Origin: Ascarosepion bandense
Taxonomy: Eukaryota; Mollusca; Cephalopoda; Sepiida; Sepiidae
Assembly: GCA_037127315.1 (NCBI GenBank)
Contig: JBBBDQ010001611.1
Coordinates: forward strand, 868,001 to 932,000
DNA: 64,000 nucleotides
Direction: 5' to 3'
Shown here piece by piece: positions 22,691-32,967 of this stretch; position 1 is the first letter of the stretch, and every line of letters begins with the position of its first letter. Both the position numbers and the translations under genes were made by a program. The notes beneath the pieces were generated by a model. The model was not told the origin of the DNA and did not search any database. It saw only the letters and a list, made by a program, of their open reading frames with translations.

Positions 22691-23696
22691 TAACATATCA
22701 GATTCTAAATTAATTAGACTCTTTGCCTATATTCATTATCTTGTAGTAAATCGTATATAAGCCGACTCCATTTCGCTCGCTAATACAACAATGCATTAGT
22801 TTAACGAAACAATATATTTTATTGCATATACAATCTTTAAATAGAATCCTTCCCGACGCCAAGTGAGTCTGAAATTCTGGGCGCCAGTGTCAAAATCTTT
22901 ACCATGATTACATCGTTTTAAAATGAGACACAAATTATTGTATATTTCTATTCAAATATTGAAACTAATTTTTAGGAGCTAATCGATAGTTTTCAAGCCT
23001 AAGGCTAATGTCTGCCTCAAGCTTTTATTTCCATATATAAATTTCAAATTAAGGAACTATTACTCGTGTATCAGTCGACTAATAATAATTTACTCAAAAA
23101 TTTGATTTAAAAAATCTTGACCTATGTACAAATATACGATAAATTTCTCATAACGACAACATGGAGAAACATTTCTTCCTCACAAATATTTTTACGAATT
23201 AACTGAGAACACAGACGAACGGTAACACAAGCGAGAGTTGCCGAGGGAAATTCAATTGTCTGAAATATCCCATGTGACTGAATGAAACCAATCGTCTTAT
23301 TCCCTTGAACAGCAGGAATATGGCTACGTGACAGAAAGTCGATAGACTTAGCAAACAGAGAAACACCGTCAAAATTGATTTCGTCTATTTTGTGTGTTTG
23401 AATAATGAAAGTTTCTAAAGAGTCAGATTATAGAATTAACATTTTAAAAATGTATAAAGTGACACGCAGTTTTGCTCTATATTTTGTTTTTTGTTCCTTC
23501 GAAGAAATTAGATGTTGTACGTCTTTTGTTTCTAATTTTCAGTTCGCATAAATCATGGCTGCTTTTTTTTTATTTGCAGAAACGAGCAGTGTCAACTAAA
23601 TAGTTGCTGTTGGAAACTGAAGTTAAGATATTGTTACTCTTTGTTACAATAGTATCTCTTACTAACTTTAGCAACAGTCTGTGTTGTTTTTTCTAG
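22691..23696. other. No gene seen
   Basis: AT-rich, with no recognised feature. Confidence 0.5.
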
Positions 23697-23954
23697 CTAA
23701 AGATAGAGCTAAAAAAATTAATGTCGTAAGAAAATTTCCGAGAAGAAAAGAATATTTAATATTGTATAGAACGAGAAAATTACCTACCTCGAAAAAGAGT
23801 TCGTGTTTTTGCGCATGGTCTGCCAAAGAAAAATTACCAAAAATTGTTAGCACTAAAAAAGCTGTTATGGGTATTAGAAACTATGCAAATTTTATTTCCC
23901 CCCCTCTTTTTGAGTGGCCAATCAGAAAAAAATTGCTCGGTGAATAAAGGCTGG
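23697..23954 (+). other. Candidate exon, low confidence
   Basis: A pyrimidine-rich acceptor-like site (TGTTGTTTTTTCTAG, ending at 23696) opens onto a Lys/Arg-rich frame (AKDRAKKINVVRKFPRRKEY, later SCFCAWSAKEKLPKIV). The frame stays open to 23947, with a possible GTATTA donor near 23867. The opposite strand is also open at 23668-23853, which reduces confidence. No family recognised. Confidence 0.12.
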
Positions 23955-24179
23955 AAATGCATTGTGGTGCAGTAGATATCGGCTCGGAACGAGAAATTGG
24001 AAAGTCGAGTTCGAATTCTAGTTGAATTCCTTGCATTCACTTACTCGCAAATACCCTTGAGAAAAGTATTAATCAGTCTCTTCTCCCTCACTTATGGGTT
24101 AAATAGTAGAACAGATTGGGTTCTACGTCGAGACATGATTGTCTTAGCGTGTATCACGTATGGCACTTAACTGACCGAA
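23955..24179 (+). mobile_element. S1 SINE with internal deletion
   Basis: The head (ATGCATTGTGGTGCAGTAG, box B GAGTTCGAATTC) and the first body half are present. The central part with the GGCAACC block is deleted, and the copy resumes at GTCGAGACATGAT and ends CTTAACTGACC. It has no complete 3' hairpin because one arm lies in the deletion. Confidence 0.85.
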
Positions 24180-24642
24180 TATAAATTAGAGGCCTTTGAA
24201 ATTTTTTTGTGTTTGACTTTGAACTTCAATTTTTGAAGTACGTCAGTTCAGGTCCCGACAAGAAAAGTTCCTTTTCAATAAGGACACATGCGGTGGTAAG
24301 TAAAGTTATATTGGAGTATAAAGCTAAAAGAAAGGGAAAGATTTGTTTCGTCTATATCGCAAGTGAAAAGGACACGTTTTGAATATCAGCATTCGAAACC
24401 CACACTTTTATATGCCGGATCGAATACAAGATAGAAATGGATAACTATTTCATCTACGAGTTACACGCGACGTTCACGATAAAACCCTGAGAACTGATGA
24501 AGTATTTACAGAACAGTAGAAACGTTTGAATTTTACAGATTGTTATTCACCTAAGCACTGGCTCCGTGATATTTCTTTATCAAGAGATAACATCATAAGA
24601 ATCCACAGGCGGTAGTCATTGTCACAAGCGTTGGAGGTTTTC
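24180..24642. other. No gene seen
   Basis: No recognised feature upstream of the TATA-like element at 24643. Confidence 0.45.
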
Positions 24643-24650
24643 TATAAATA
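24643..24650 (+). promoter_or_regulatory. TATA-like box
   Basis: TATAAATA in a moderately GC-containing context, about 125 bp upstream of the ATG of the 82-codon frame 24774-25022. The spacing suits a start site near 24672 with a roughly 100-nt leader. Sequence evidence only. Confidence 0.3.
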
Positions 24651-24773
24651 GGCTTTGTGTTTCATTTGACATTTCACCCGACAAAAACATTTTGGCAGAC
24701 GAGACCTCTCCACCCTTGACACTAAACTGGCTTCATTTTGTCGAGCATAGACGCCGTGTTTCTGATTTTTGCA

Positions 24774-25022
24774 ATGTTCATTATTACTAATAAAATATCA
24801 ATAATAAAAAATTGCATAAGGATTTCTTTAACATACGAGACCGACGAACAAGCAGAGAGCGATAGAGTATTTACTCTGCCTTCTGGACATCTTTTTATAT
24901 TTGCACAAAATATACAGGAGGCCAGTGTTGAAGATGCAGATGCAAAAACGACCTCTATGGCCAAACCAATGTACTTTTTTTACATGAACAATAGATTACG
25001 AATAGAGGTTGCTCAATACTGA
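24774..25022 (+). CDS. Candidate small host ORF, 82 aa, unrecognised
   Basis: The frame starts ATG at 24774 (MFIITNKISIIKNCIRISLT) and ends TGA at 25020-25022. The middle and end (YETDEQAESDRVFTLPSGHL; PMYFFYMNNRLRIEVAQY) have a globular-protein-like mix of charged and hydrophobic residues, unlike most AT-driven frames here. The frame is open upstream to 24726 without another ATG. It could be a single-exon short protein, a terminal exon, or chance. An upstream TATA box supports the first option weakly. No family recognised. Confidence 0.25.
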   Translation: MFIITNKISIIKNCIRISLTYETDEQAESDRVFTLPSGHLFIFAQNIQEASVEDADAKTTSMAKPMYFFYMNNRLRIEVAQY

Positions 25023-25220
25023 TAAACTCTTCCAACAAACAATCGGAATCTGAGGAAATTCTATCGATGTTTTCAATTAAGGTTAGACATTTTGTCCACC
25101 TGCATCTTCATATTTTTCTCTCTTAAGTGTCCATGTTTTTATCTAAATCTTATAAATTTCGTATGCAGGAAAAAGGAAGATTAAAAATATTTTCCACCTA
25201 GATTTTTCCCTCTAAAACTC

Positions 25221-25247
25221 ACAGAATTAGTGAGGCCAATTCTGTGA
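25221..25247. repeat. Short perfect hairpin
   Basis: CACAGAATT and AATTCTGTG flank a 9-nt loop, just left of the J fragment. Confidence 0.6.
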
Positions 25248-25412
25248 GTATCAGGCAATCAAGTAAATAGAAAGGAGTTCCACAGATAGAACGTGCGAGA
25301 AAAGAAACTATTTGAGTATAAGTGTTAATTATATTTAACTATTTCAACATTAACCATGTGAGACCTAGATGCCAGTCTAGTAGTCAGTCAGTCAGTCAGT
25401 TAAGTACCATAA
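25245..25412 (-). pseudogene. LINE J fragment followed by an S1 tail fragment
   Basis: The plus strand reads GGAGTTCCACAGAT..GAACGTGCGAGAAAAGAAAC and then the CATGTGAGACCTAGATGCCA block. These are the minus-strand SRTSRLWNS and RSHPF regions of J, without the 3' UTR. At 25384-25412 a (CAGT)n start and TTAAGTACCAT mark a truncated minus-strand S1 tail joined to it. Confidence 0.65.
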
Positions 25413-25548
25413 TTGAAAATCTCTAAAGAACTGTCGTTAGCATGGCAACCCCACTACTAAAAAGAAAGTGTCATCAGTTTGAAATATTTGACATTTAATA
25501 AGGCTTAAAATATAGCATCGTGAACCAATCAATTAGAATTTTACATAG

Positions 25549-26454
25549 GAAATCGGGGAGCAGAGTTCGAATTCCAGTTGAATTCATTGCATTCATTTAC
25601 GCGCAAATACCCTTGGGAAAGATATTAATCCGTCTCTTCCCTTCAGTTATGGGTTAAATAACAGGACAGATTGGTAGACTGGTTAGCTAACCAGTCTACC
25701 GCAGAAAGTAATGGCAAACTACTGCGGGATAATCTTCTGCCCAGTCAATCATGTCTCGTTTGAGACATGATCGCTCAAAGCGTGTATCACTATATTTTTA
25801 ATCTTCCTTTTTCCTGACTTCACTGACTGACTGAATATAATAGTTGGAAACATAATTAAGGCTTATATTGGTCATAAACTGGGGGATCAGTTCATTACTT
25901 CATAACAATAGGAAACCGATCCCCCACTAATTACTACATAATAATATAATAGATTTGTTTTCCCGTTGCCTATGAGTCAAATAGCAGGACAGATTGGGTT
26001 CTATAGCCTTGGTCGGCAACCAGTCTACCGCAGAAAGTAATGGCAACTTATTGCGGGATAATCTTCTGCCCAGTCAGTCATGTCTCTTTTGAGACATGAT
26101 AGCTAAAAGCATGTATCACGTATGGCACTTCACTGACTGACTGAATATAATAGTTGGAATAATGATTAAGGCTTATATTGGTCATAAAGTGGGGGATCAG
26201 TTCATTACTTCATAACAATAGGAAACCGATCGCCCACTAATTACTACATAATAATATAATAGATTTCTTTTCCCTTTGCCTATGAGTCAAATAGCAGGAC
26301 AGATTGGGTTCTATAGCCTTGGTCGGCAACCAGTCTACCGCAGAAAGTAATGGCAACCTACTGCGGGATAATCTTCTGCCCAGTCAGTCATGTCTCTTTT
26401 GAGACATGATCGCCCAAGCGTGTATCCCGTATGGCACTTAACTGAGTGACTTCT
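25549..26454 (+). mobile_element. S1 - H - S1 3' - H - S1 3' composite (locus B)
   Basis: On the plus strand: an S1 starting just inside its head (25549-25833), linker AATATAATAGTTGG, hairpin H (25877-25928), then an S1 3' portion (about 25960-26143). The same linker and hairpin (26187-26238) follow, then another S1 3' portion (about 26270-26454). The two H + S1-3' units are about 310 bp each and very similar, so the locus is a short tandem array. The first S1 carries an insertion before its tail near 25790-25820. Each 3' portion resumes at a position corresponding to TATGGGTTAAATAACAGG in a full S1. Confidence 0.9.
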
Positions 26455-26804
26455 TTTCTTACCCTCTTTTCCGTTTCCTTCTACTTTTCATACCTTTTGG
26501 GGGGACCTCTTTCGCCTCTACACAAACTTTCTCCACCTTATTTCCTCAGTTTACGTCTTTTGATGCATTTTGCCAATTTACTTACGTTTAGAAGTGTCAT
26601 GATGTTTTGATTTATAAGACAGTAAAATTAACGATGTTTCTTTTCACAGCTAAGAATTAATTAGATTGCATTTTCGAGGACACCTGCCAGTTTTGTCGAA
26701 TCAAACGAACCACTTATTAAAACAGGAGTAAATAAATACCCTGAGTAGAAATCCTAACATGGAAACTGAAAACCTCGAGAAGGTCAGTGAAGAATTCGAG
26801 ATTT
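26455..26804. other. No gene seen
   Basis: Pyrimidine-rich at 26455-26530; otherwise nothing recognised. Confidence 0.5.
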
Positions 26805-27172
26805 TTTTTTAATCGTGTGACCCCAAGAAAGGCATTTTACTGCCACTGTTAGGAGGAATGTTATGAGAAAGAGTGACAGGTTACAGGGGGTGTCAAGAAG
26901 AGAGTATGAGAAGGAAGAGAATACTGATGAGAGTAGGGTGAACGGAGAAAAAAAGCATGAGAGAGAGGGTGTAAGTTAGTGAGACAGGAGATGACTATCG
27001 ACTTTACATTTGAATTCTTGTATTGTAGCTGTCGGGAAAGCAAGTATGCGGAAGGGAATTCCACAGGCGGGAAGTGCGAGAAAAGAAGCTGGTGGAGTAG
27101 AATTTGCGTTTAAAATTTATCGGTTTCACAGTAAAAGGGTGGGACCTAGTTGCTAATGTTGTGGATCGATAC
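26805..27172 (-). pseudogene. LINE J 3' end
   Basis: The minus frame 27004-27192 reads TLATRSHPFTVKPINFKRKF, then TSRLWNSLPHTCFPDSYN. The 3' UTR and terminus (plus strand AATCGTGTGACCCCAAGAAA) lie at 26812 onwards. 5'-truncated near 27172. Confidence 0.82.
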
Positions 27173-28184
27173 ATCTTTTTCTCGTTATTCATTTTGAAAG
27201 TTTTTTGTTAATTCATCACAATTTTTTTTTTCGCCGATTGTTTTTCTTTTTTCGACGAAGAAAGAAGAAAAAGTCAATTCGGGAATAACTTTCAAACAAT
27301 ATTGATACTCGCCTCTCCCATTTACTGACTTCCGTGTGCAACGTTTCAACTTGTTAAGCCCCCCACCAATCTGGTAATCTTTGCTCAAGAGTTTGATTTT
27401 CTAGCTGAAATGCAATTATCGGTGAAAAATTTGATTTAAAATTTGAAAAATTTTGAGAAAAAATATTAACGCGATAAAAGATTTTCGAATGTTACATGGC
27501 ATATTTACAAATAAGGCCTGAGAACACGTCGGTCATAATGCAGTGATCAAAACAACAAAATTAGGATATCAGCCTGAATAATAGCAACATTTCGTTTAAC
27601 AACGATGTTAATGTCGATGATCATATGATTGCAGTTTCTTTCTTTTTTTTTTTTTAATGACATTTAAAGAAATATAAGTGTAGCATTACACCTGGGCTTA
27701 TTACCTGGTTTATTACCTGGTTGGGTTTTTGATGTCGCTTCTCTGGTGATCGATGTGGCGGGATGCAGAAAATGATGGGACGTGATCGAAAAGTTACTCC
27801 ATTTTCGATAAATGAATGGACGACGAAGAATATTTTAAGAAAAAAATTCTTGAATTCAGATTTCCTGATTCCGAGTCAAGTTCAAATTTTGGTTAATATG
27901 CTGCATTTATTTTTATGGTAAAAATAATTTTCTTCTTCGACAAAATATTGGTTAAATAGCAGGCGATTTTGATATGCATAGTCGTTGGCAGCAGCTAGTT
28001 TAGGAGGAGGACAACTGAATGCATAAAAAGTAAAATAGCAACCGTAAACCACTCCAGTATATTACCAAAGAATTGATTGCAATTTACAGATAAAACAAAA
28101 TGAATGTATGGGGAGCCATAATCGTTCACCTCATGAAAGGACATGGAGTTAAAAAATATCCCTTGAACACATTCATATCGCTAA
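27173..28184. other. No gene seen
   Basis: Nothing recognised. A T homopolymer lies at about 27640-27655, and an ATTACCTGGTT-like motif is repeated at about 27700-27722. Confidence 0.5.
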
Positions 28185-28548
28185 CTAGCAGTATAGCCCG
28201 GCGTTGCTCGGGTGTAATGAAAGCTTTAAAACTAATCCATGGTCCTGGAGCTCAGGCTCTTTGGACGTTGGCACGAAAGACTAAAAAGCAATAGTTGTTT
28301 CCAGTTAAGGCAAAACCATAGACTGAGAGAAAAATGAATGGATGTAAGTCAAATTTTGATTTCCTGGTATCGATATCAAATACGTTTTTTCGTTGTAAAC
28401 TGAATTTTGAAGGCTAAATAAGTCCTCTGAGTAAATGGTATCATGGCTGAGGATAAGAACTACAATTATATCTACTTAGAGCCAAACCCGAAGCAAAAAC
28501 TAAAATAAAAGGGCGGAAAAACTGATTTTGATCAGACCCGGTATCTTG

Positions 28549-28635
<87 letters not shown>

Positions 28636-28944
28636 CGATTTTCTGCACTATTGTAAGAACAGCAACCTTGAAACATCTGAATATCGTTTCTTATGTCTTT
28701 GTCTATGAGTGTATCAAATTTGATTAAAATCGGACCACTCCTTCTATAACCCGATTTTTTCGATTATCGATTTTCGATATTTACGGGGGTACCTCGAGAC
28801 AAAACCTAGCAAAGAACACTCGCAGATGCTTATAGTACAACTGTGTAAATTTTCAAGAAAATCGGTTCTGCCGTTTCGGAGTCTATAGGTAACGGATACA
28901 CAGACACACACAGACACAAAGTTCCATTTATAAATAAGTTTAGA
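28185..28944 (-). mobile_element. Non-autonomous Helitron-like element, copy 2
   Basis: The minus-strand 3' end has the hairpin and CTAG terminus (plus strand CTAGCAGTATAGCCCGGCGT at 28185-28204), followed outside by T as expected. The 5' end on the minus strand is A|TCTAAACTTATTTATAAATG. The roughly 300-bp 5' half is highly similar to copy 1 at 5016-5330. A (TA)n tract of about 80 bp lies at 28551-28632. No coding sequence is present. Confidence 0.65.
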
Positions 28945-29499
28945 TAATCTCAAACCATTTCCAAGTTTTGCAAAATCTGTGTTTATTTGTTATTATTATT
29001 AATATTCAACAGACGACAACACAATTTATGCAGGGCTTCAGCCAAAGTTCGATGCGCATTGTTTTCTCTTTTATTCCATCGTGACAATTTTCATAATGCT
29101 TACGTTTAAGTAAAAACATTTGATTGATAAGATTTCATTGCAGTCATTTTTACTTTTTTAGAGTTCGTAATGAATAATTCACTAATTGTACCAGACGTTG
29201 GTTGTCGCCGGAATAATTCAATAAAGAATTTTTGATCACTTTTAACTGATATTCTTTTGCCAAAGTGATCTTTGTGCTTAGCATCTGGGTCTCGCTTACC
29301 CTAACTGAAAAATCATACCACGTTACATTTCGATTGCAATTTGCGTCGGTAAGCACAAAAGGGGCCGGAGTACGTTCAGAAAGGAACAATGGATGTAAAT
29401 ATTACCACGGCTAGAAATGAAAAACTTGTTTCCAGTATAGTTGCTTATTTATTTTTGTCACGACAGACCAACGGACCAAGTAATACCTTCAGCCGTCTC
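28945..29499. other. No gene seen
   Basis: AT-rich. 29330-29380 is GC-richer but unassigned. Confidence 0.45.
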
Positions 29500-29506
29500 T
29501 ATATAA
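29500..29506 (+). promoter_or_regulatory. TATA-like box of candidate gene
   Basis: TATATAA, within a GC-richer 90-bp stretch (29460-29550), lies 95 bp upstream of the ATG of the signal-peptide exon. A start site about 25-30 nt downstream would give a leader of roughly 65 nt. Confidence 0.35.
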
Positions 29507-29594
29507 CGACGGGTGGACTTGTCGACGGTGGGGTTAGAAACTGCTCACAATTCTAACTGTGACTATTTCTACCGGAAATCCTCAATTTCTGGCT

Positions 29595-29747
29595 ATGTAT
29601 ACTTTATTCAGAAAGGTTTTATTTATATATTTCTGTCACTTCTCTGCGTCTTATTTTTGGACAACGGGTGTATGCTTTGAGGATCATATTGTGAGATTTT
29701 ACTCTGTACGTGGTCATAGAACCCGGCTGAAATCAAATTATTTAGGG
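29595..29747 (+). CDS. Candidate first exon, signal-peptide-bearing protein
   Basis: 51 codons. It begins MYTLFRKVLFIYFCHFSASY: a short basic n-region, a hydrophobic core and small residues around 18-26, like a secretory signal peptide. The mature part starts near GVCFEDHIVRFYSVRG. The exon ends in GGG followed by a consensus donor GTAAGT (29748-29753), phase 0. A TATA box lies 95 bp upstream. The next candidate exon (30651) is also phase 0 and keeps the frame open. Placement of RFYS..GH just before an intron, then a roughly 36-residue second exon, loosely recalls FGF-type beta-trefoil genes. Similarity is too weak to claim that family. Confidence 0.35.
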
Positions 29748-29805
29748 GTAAGTCGTCTTTGTGTATTTTCTAATCATGGTTGAGTCGCATTGTATCACAA
29801 AAATG

Positions 29806-30033
29806 TTTTTTTTAAATCATTTCACCCCAAGCAAGGCATTCCACTGCCACTATTGCGCAGGGGGTTACATAGGGGAAGGTGATGAGAGAGTGCTTACATA
29901 TAGGTAATGTCAGAAGGAGGGTGATAGACGGGTAAGGATGTACATAGGATGAGTGTTTGAGAAAATGGGTGCGAGTTATTGTGTTAGGAGGTGTCTATTG
30001 ACCTTACATTTAAACTCCTGGAGGTTGTAACCT
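29806..30033 (-). repeat. LINE J 3' UTR fragment
   Basis: Minus-strand J terminus (plus strand AATCATTTCACCCCAAGCAA at 29815) running to GGAGGTTGTAA near 30030, where it is truncated. It lies between the two candidate exons and so would be intronic. Confidence 0.8.
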
Positions 30034-30640
30034 GAATACTACAGAAAGTGTATAAACAACAAAAGCACAGTTCTTAAATGTTTAAGAATAAAATATTTCC
30101 ATAATTTTTTTATCAATGACGATTTTAAAAAATATTTAAAATGTCTATTTTTAAAAGCTGTTAAAATTTGGACTCAGCTCTTATTTAAGTAGAGTTAATT
30201 TAAAATGTAAATTCAAACATTGCTATTTTTTTTGTTATGTTTAATATAAGAATCCTATACATAAAATGTATAATTGGCTTTACTAAGGGTTCTGAAATAA
30301 TTTTCGTGCTTAGATGATTATTTAAGAAAAAGTAGTAATGAAAGGAACTCTTGTGATAAATGGAGACGTACATTGGCTTCAAGAATAGAACCCAAATTAA
30401 GTAGAAAATAAATAAAAACGAAAGCGAGGCGACAAACGCTATAATAAAAGTCTTGTCTTCGATTTTCTTCACAGTGATAAAAACAGTTTAAATAATGAAA
30501 TAAAAAGTTGTTAAAATGTTTCTTATTCTTTCATTTTTTTATTACTAACAGTGCTCATGAAAAAAGTAATGTTTATTTTAAATATATCCTCTAGAAATCT
30601 TCCACACCATTTTGAATGTGTCAACTTTTCATTAATCACG
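30034..30640. other. No gene seen
   Basis: AT-rich; would be intronic if the candidate gene is real. Confidence 0.4.
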
Positions 30641-30650
30641 TTTCTTGCAG

Positions 30651-30750
30651 ATCTTATATTTGGATAATGACACTGAAAACTTTACGTCATTGTTCACAGG
30701 TTCGGTGTCTGTTATTATCAGCGTCAAAGACAACATTCTTTTTGCTTTAA
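30651..30750 (+). CDS. Candidate second exon, disrupted at its end by hAT
   Basis: It follows an acceptor-like TTTCTTGCAG (30641-30650). In phase 0 it reads ILYLDNDTENFTSLFTG, then SVSVIISVKDNILFALS, in frame with the signal-peptide exon. It contains one N-glycosylation sequon (NFT). The frame runs to the hAT target site GTCTAAGT at 30751. That GT could be a poor donor, or the original exon could end at a stop just after the site (pre-insertion reading LSLSL then TGA). Either way the hAT lies at the exon edge. The end is uncertain. Confidence 0.3.
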
Positions 30751-30758
30751 GTCTAAGT

Positions 30759-31290
30759 CAGCAGTCGGCAACCCCCGGCCCTCGGGCCACATCCGGCCCT
30801 CAAGTGAATCTTGTCCGGACCACTACCTTCCTCTGGACACGATATAAATATAGGTAAACCAAACCAAAGTGACAGTTGATAGTCTGAATATATGGCGTCG
30901 AAATTAAAAAAAAATATTTCTTTTTAATTGGAGACTGTGTTTTACTTTTATTTTTTATTTGTAGTGATCGCCAAAATTAGCGTACGGTCTGACTTTCACT
31001 TTTTCTGTGAAATTGCTTTCGTGAGCAGGTACTTTTAAATGAATAGAAAATAGTGTTTTTAACCGATTTTAATGAATTTTTTTTTCAATACTGATTTATG
31101 AAATATTTATTTTTAAGATGTAATTTTTTAACAAAATTCCCGTCAGATTATATTGAAACAAAGAAAATTTATTCACATATTTAATAACATGGTTCTCCTC
31201 CATGACACTGGAGCCATAGTTGTTTGCCCCCGCCTTCATGACTCTACATAGCTTTTTGACCCTCACGTTCCAAAAGGTTGTCGACCCCTG
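30759..31290 (+). mobile_element. Non-autonomous hAT element, 8-bp target duplication
   Basis: 532 bp with imperfect terminal inverted repeats (CAGCAGTCGGCAACCCCCGG at the left; complement of CAGGGGTCGACAACC at the right). It is flanked by perfect 8-bp direct repeats GTCTAAGT at 30751-30758 and 31291-31298, the hallmark duplication length of hAT transposons. The CAG...CTG ends and the GGCCCTCGGGCCACAT-type left end are typical of animal hAT families. No transposase is encoded. A short minus-strand frame near 31100-31250 may be a remnant. Confidence 0.92.
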
Positions 31291-31298
31291 GTCTAAGT

Positions 31299-31599
31299 CT
31301 TTGAGGATTGATATGACGTGATCACGTTTTTCTTTGTAACGAAATTTGTTTAGTGGCAATGGTAACCTCATCGAACTAATGTCCTACCATTACTTGGGGA
31401 ATCATTTCTTTGAGGAATTTCTGTGGCATCCTGTACTTTTGGAAGGTATCTTTTGCTGTTGCAAAGAGCCTTCGGAATTAAAGTGTGACGGTTTTCATCA
31501 GTAGTTAAAACACTTCTAAGACATAAATTGTTACACTTGTTTGATTTTTGCAACTAATTTGTAATGCGCATGTTGGGTTGTTCCTTTTGCTAACATCCA
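31299..31599. other. No gene seen
   Basis: Nothing recognised. Confidence 0.45.
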
Positions 31600-32245
31600 T
31601 GCAATTTGTCACGTCATCTTTTGCCCATATATGGTCAGTCGCCCCTGCTGTTCATTTCAGTGTCATTTTGACAATATACAAATCAACCATCCGTCCGTGT
31701 ATAGAATACTGCTCTCATATATGGTCAGTCGCCCCTGCTGTTCATTTCAGTGTTCTCGACATGCTCCAAAGGAGAATCTGTAATGTGATGGGTCCCAAAT
31801 TAGCAGCTTGACTCCAGCCACTTTCTCACCGGCGGGATGTGGCTTCCTCATTCTATTCTACAAATATTTTCATGTCTTCTGCTCCGACAAACTTAAGTCA
31901 CTCTTGCACCTGTCAAGCTCCCACCCATTTACAGTTAGATCAACTAAATGCAGACGACAATTCTACTCCATCAGCTTCTTTTCTCGCACTTCCCGCTATG
32001 AAACTCCCTTCCATATATTTGCTTTGCTGACGGCTACCACCTCCAGGAATTTAAATGCAATGTCAATACTCATCTCTTATCTACTTGACTCCAGTTCTTT
32101 CTACATCACCCTGTATATCTTTTCCTTTCTCTCTACCTTCACAACTGTCTTCACACCTGTGATCCCATCCTTCTCTTGCCCTCCCTATGACACCCCCTGT
32201 AACTGGTTCGTCTTTCTCTTCACTCTCCTCCTGCGTAAACTTTTA
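31600..32245 (+). pseudogene. LINE J 3' end with a 93-bp internal duplication
   Basis: It reads IYKSTIRPCIEYCSHIWS, then DMLQRRICNVMGPKLA, then SHPFTVRSTKCRRQFYSISF and SRTSRYETPFHI, with frameshifts. The WSVAPAVHFSV segment (ATATATGGTCAGTCGCCCCT...) occurs at 31625 and again at 31718, a direct duplication of about 93 bp not seen in other copies. The 3' UTR is pyrimidine-rich and its terminus is lost at a (TA)n tract. Confidence 0.8.
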
Positions 32246-32277
32246 CAAAAAAATATGTATATTTTTTAATACACACG

Positions 32278-32561
32278 CATATATATATATATATATATAT
32301 ATATGGTCATCCTGCAGACAGCTCTGTTTCGCTGCATCACAGCTTATCAGTACGGTTAGACACCGATTGCTTCTAACCCATGATTGAAACCCGACCGAAG
32401 CGGCGTCAGTCAGCGATTCTACCTCTGGGCCATGGACGCACGGGAGAAGAAGGCAGACTTTTTAGCATGCATATTATCACTATACACGCCCGATAGCCAG
32501 AGTGCTCTAATTCATTAGTGAATGAGCGATGCGTATATATATGTGTGTGTGTGTGTGAGTG

Positions 32562-32592
<31 letters not shown>
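32278..32592 (-). mobile_element. S2 tRNA-derived SINE flanked by microsatellites
   Basis: S2 on the minus strand, about 32531-32304. The tRNA-like region has a box A-like TGGCCCAGAGGTAGAATC and box B-like GGGTTTCAATC. It is followed by GATGCAGCGAAACAG and the terminal GGATGACC, then a (TA)n tail at 32278-32303. Beyond the 5' end lie (TA)n and a long (TG)n tract to 32592. Related copies are at 36611-36842 and 43591-43795. Confidence 0.8.
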
Positions 32593-32925
32593 AGATATCA
32601 ATAAATATACATAGCGCACGACAATCTAAGCCATGCTATAGACGTAATATCATATCTATTTAATTAATGGATTTTATTTATTAATCTGACTTTTTATTAC
32701 CTTAAACTTTGTTTTTAGTGGATAGTCATATTTTAGCAGACGCTCAGTTTATTTTAAACATTATTTACACCTACCGGCCTATACACTCGAGAAAGCTTAT
32801 TAAAGAAAATGCCCCCTTCCGTAAAAATTAATCCTGCATTTCCGTTTGCAAAAGAAACAGACGTTTGAAATAAAAAGAGTCTACTTAAATAGGAATAGGA
32901 GAATCTATTAAAAATAACGTTTAAA
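32593..32925. other. No gene seen
   Basis: AT-rich, nothing recognised. Confidence 0.5.
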
Positions 32926-32967
<42 letters not shown>

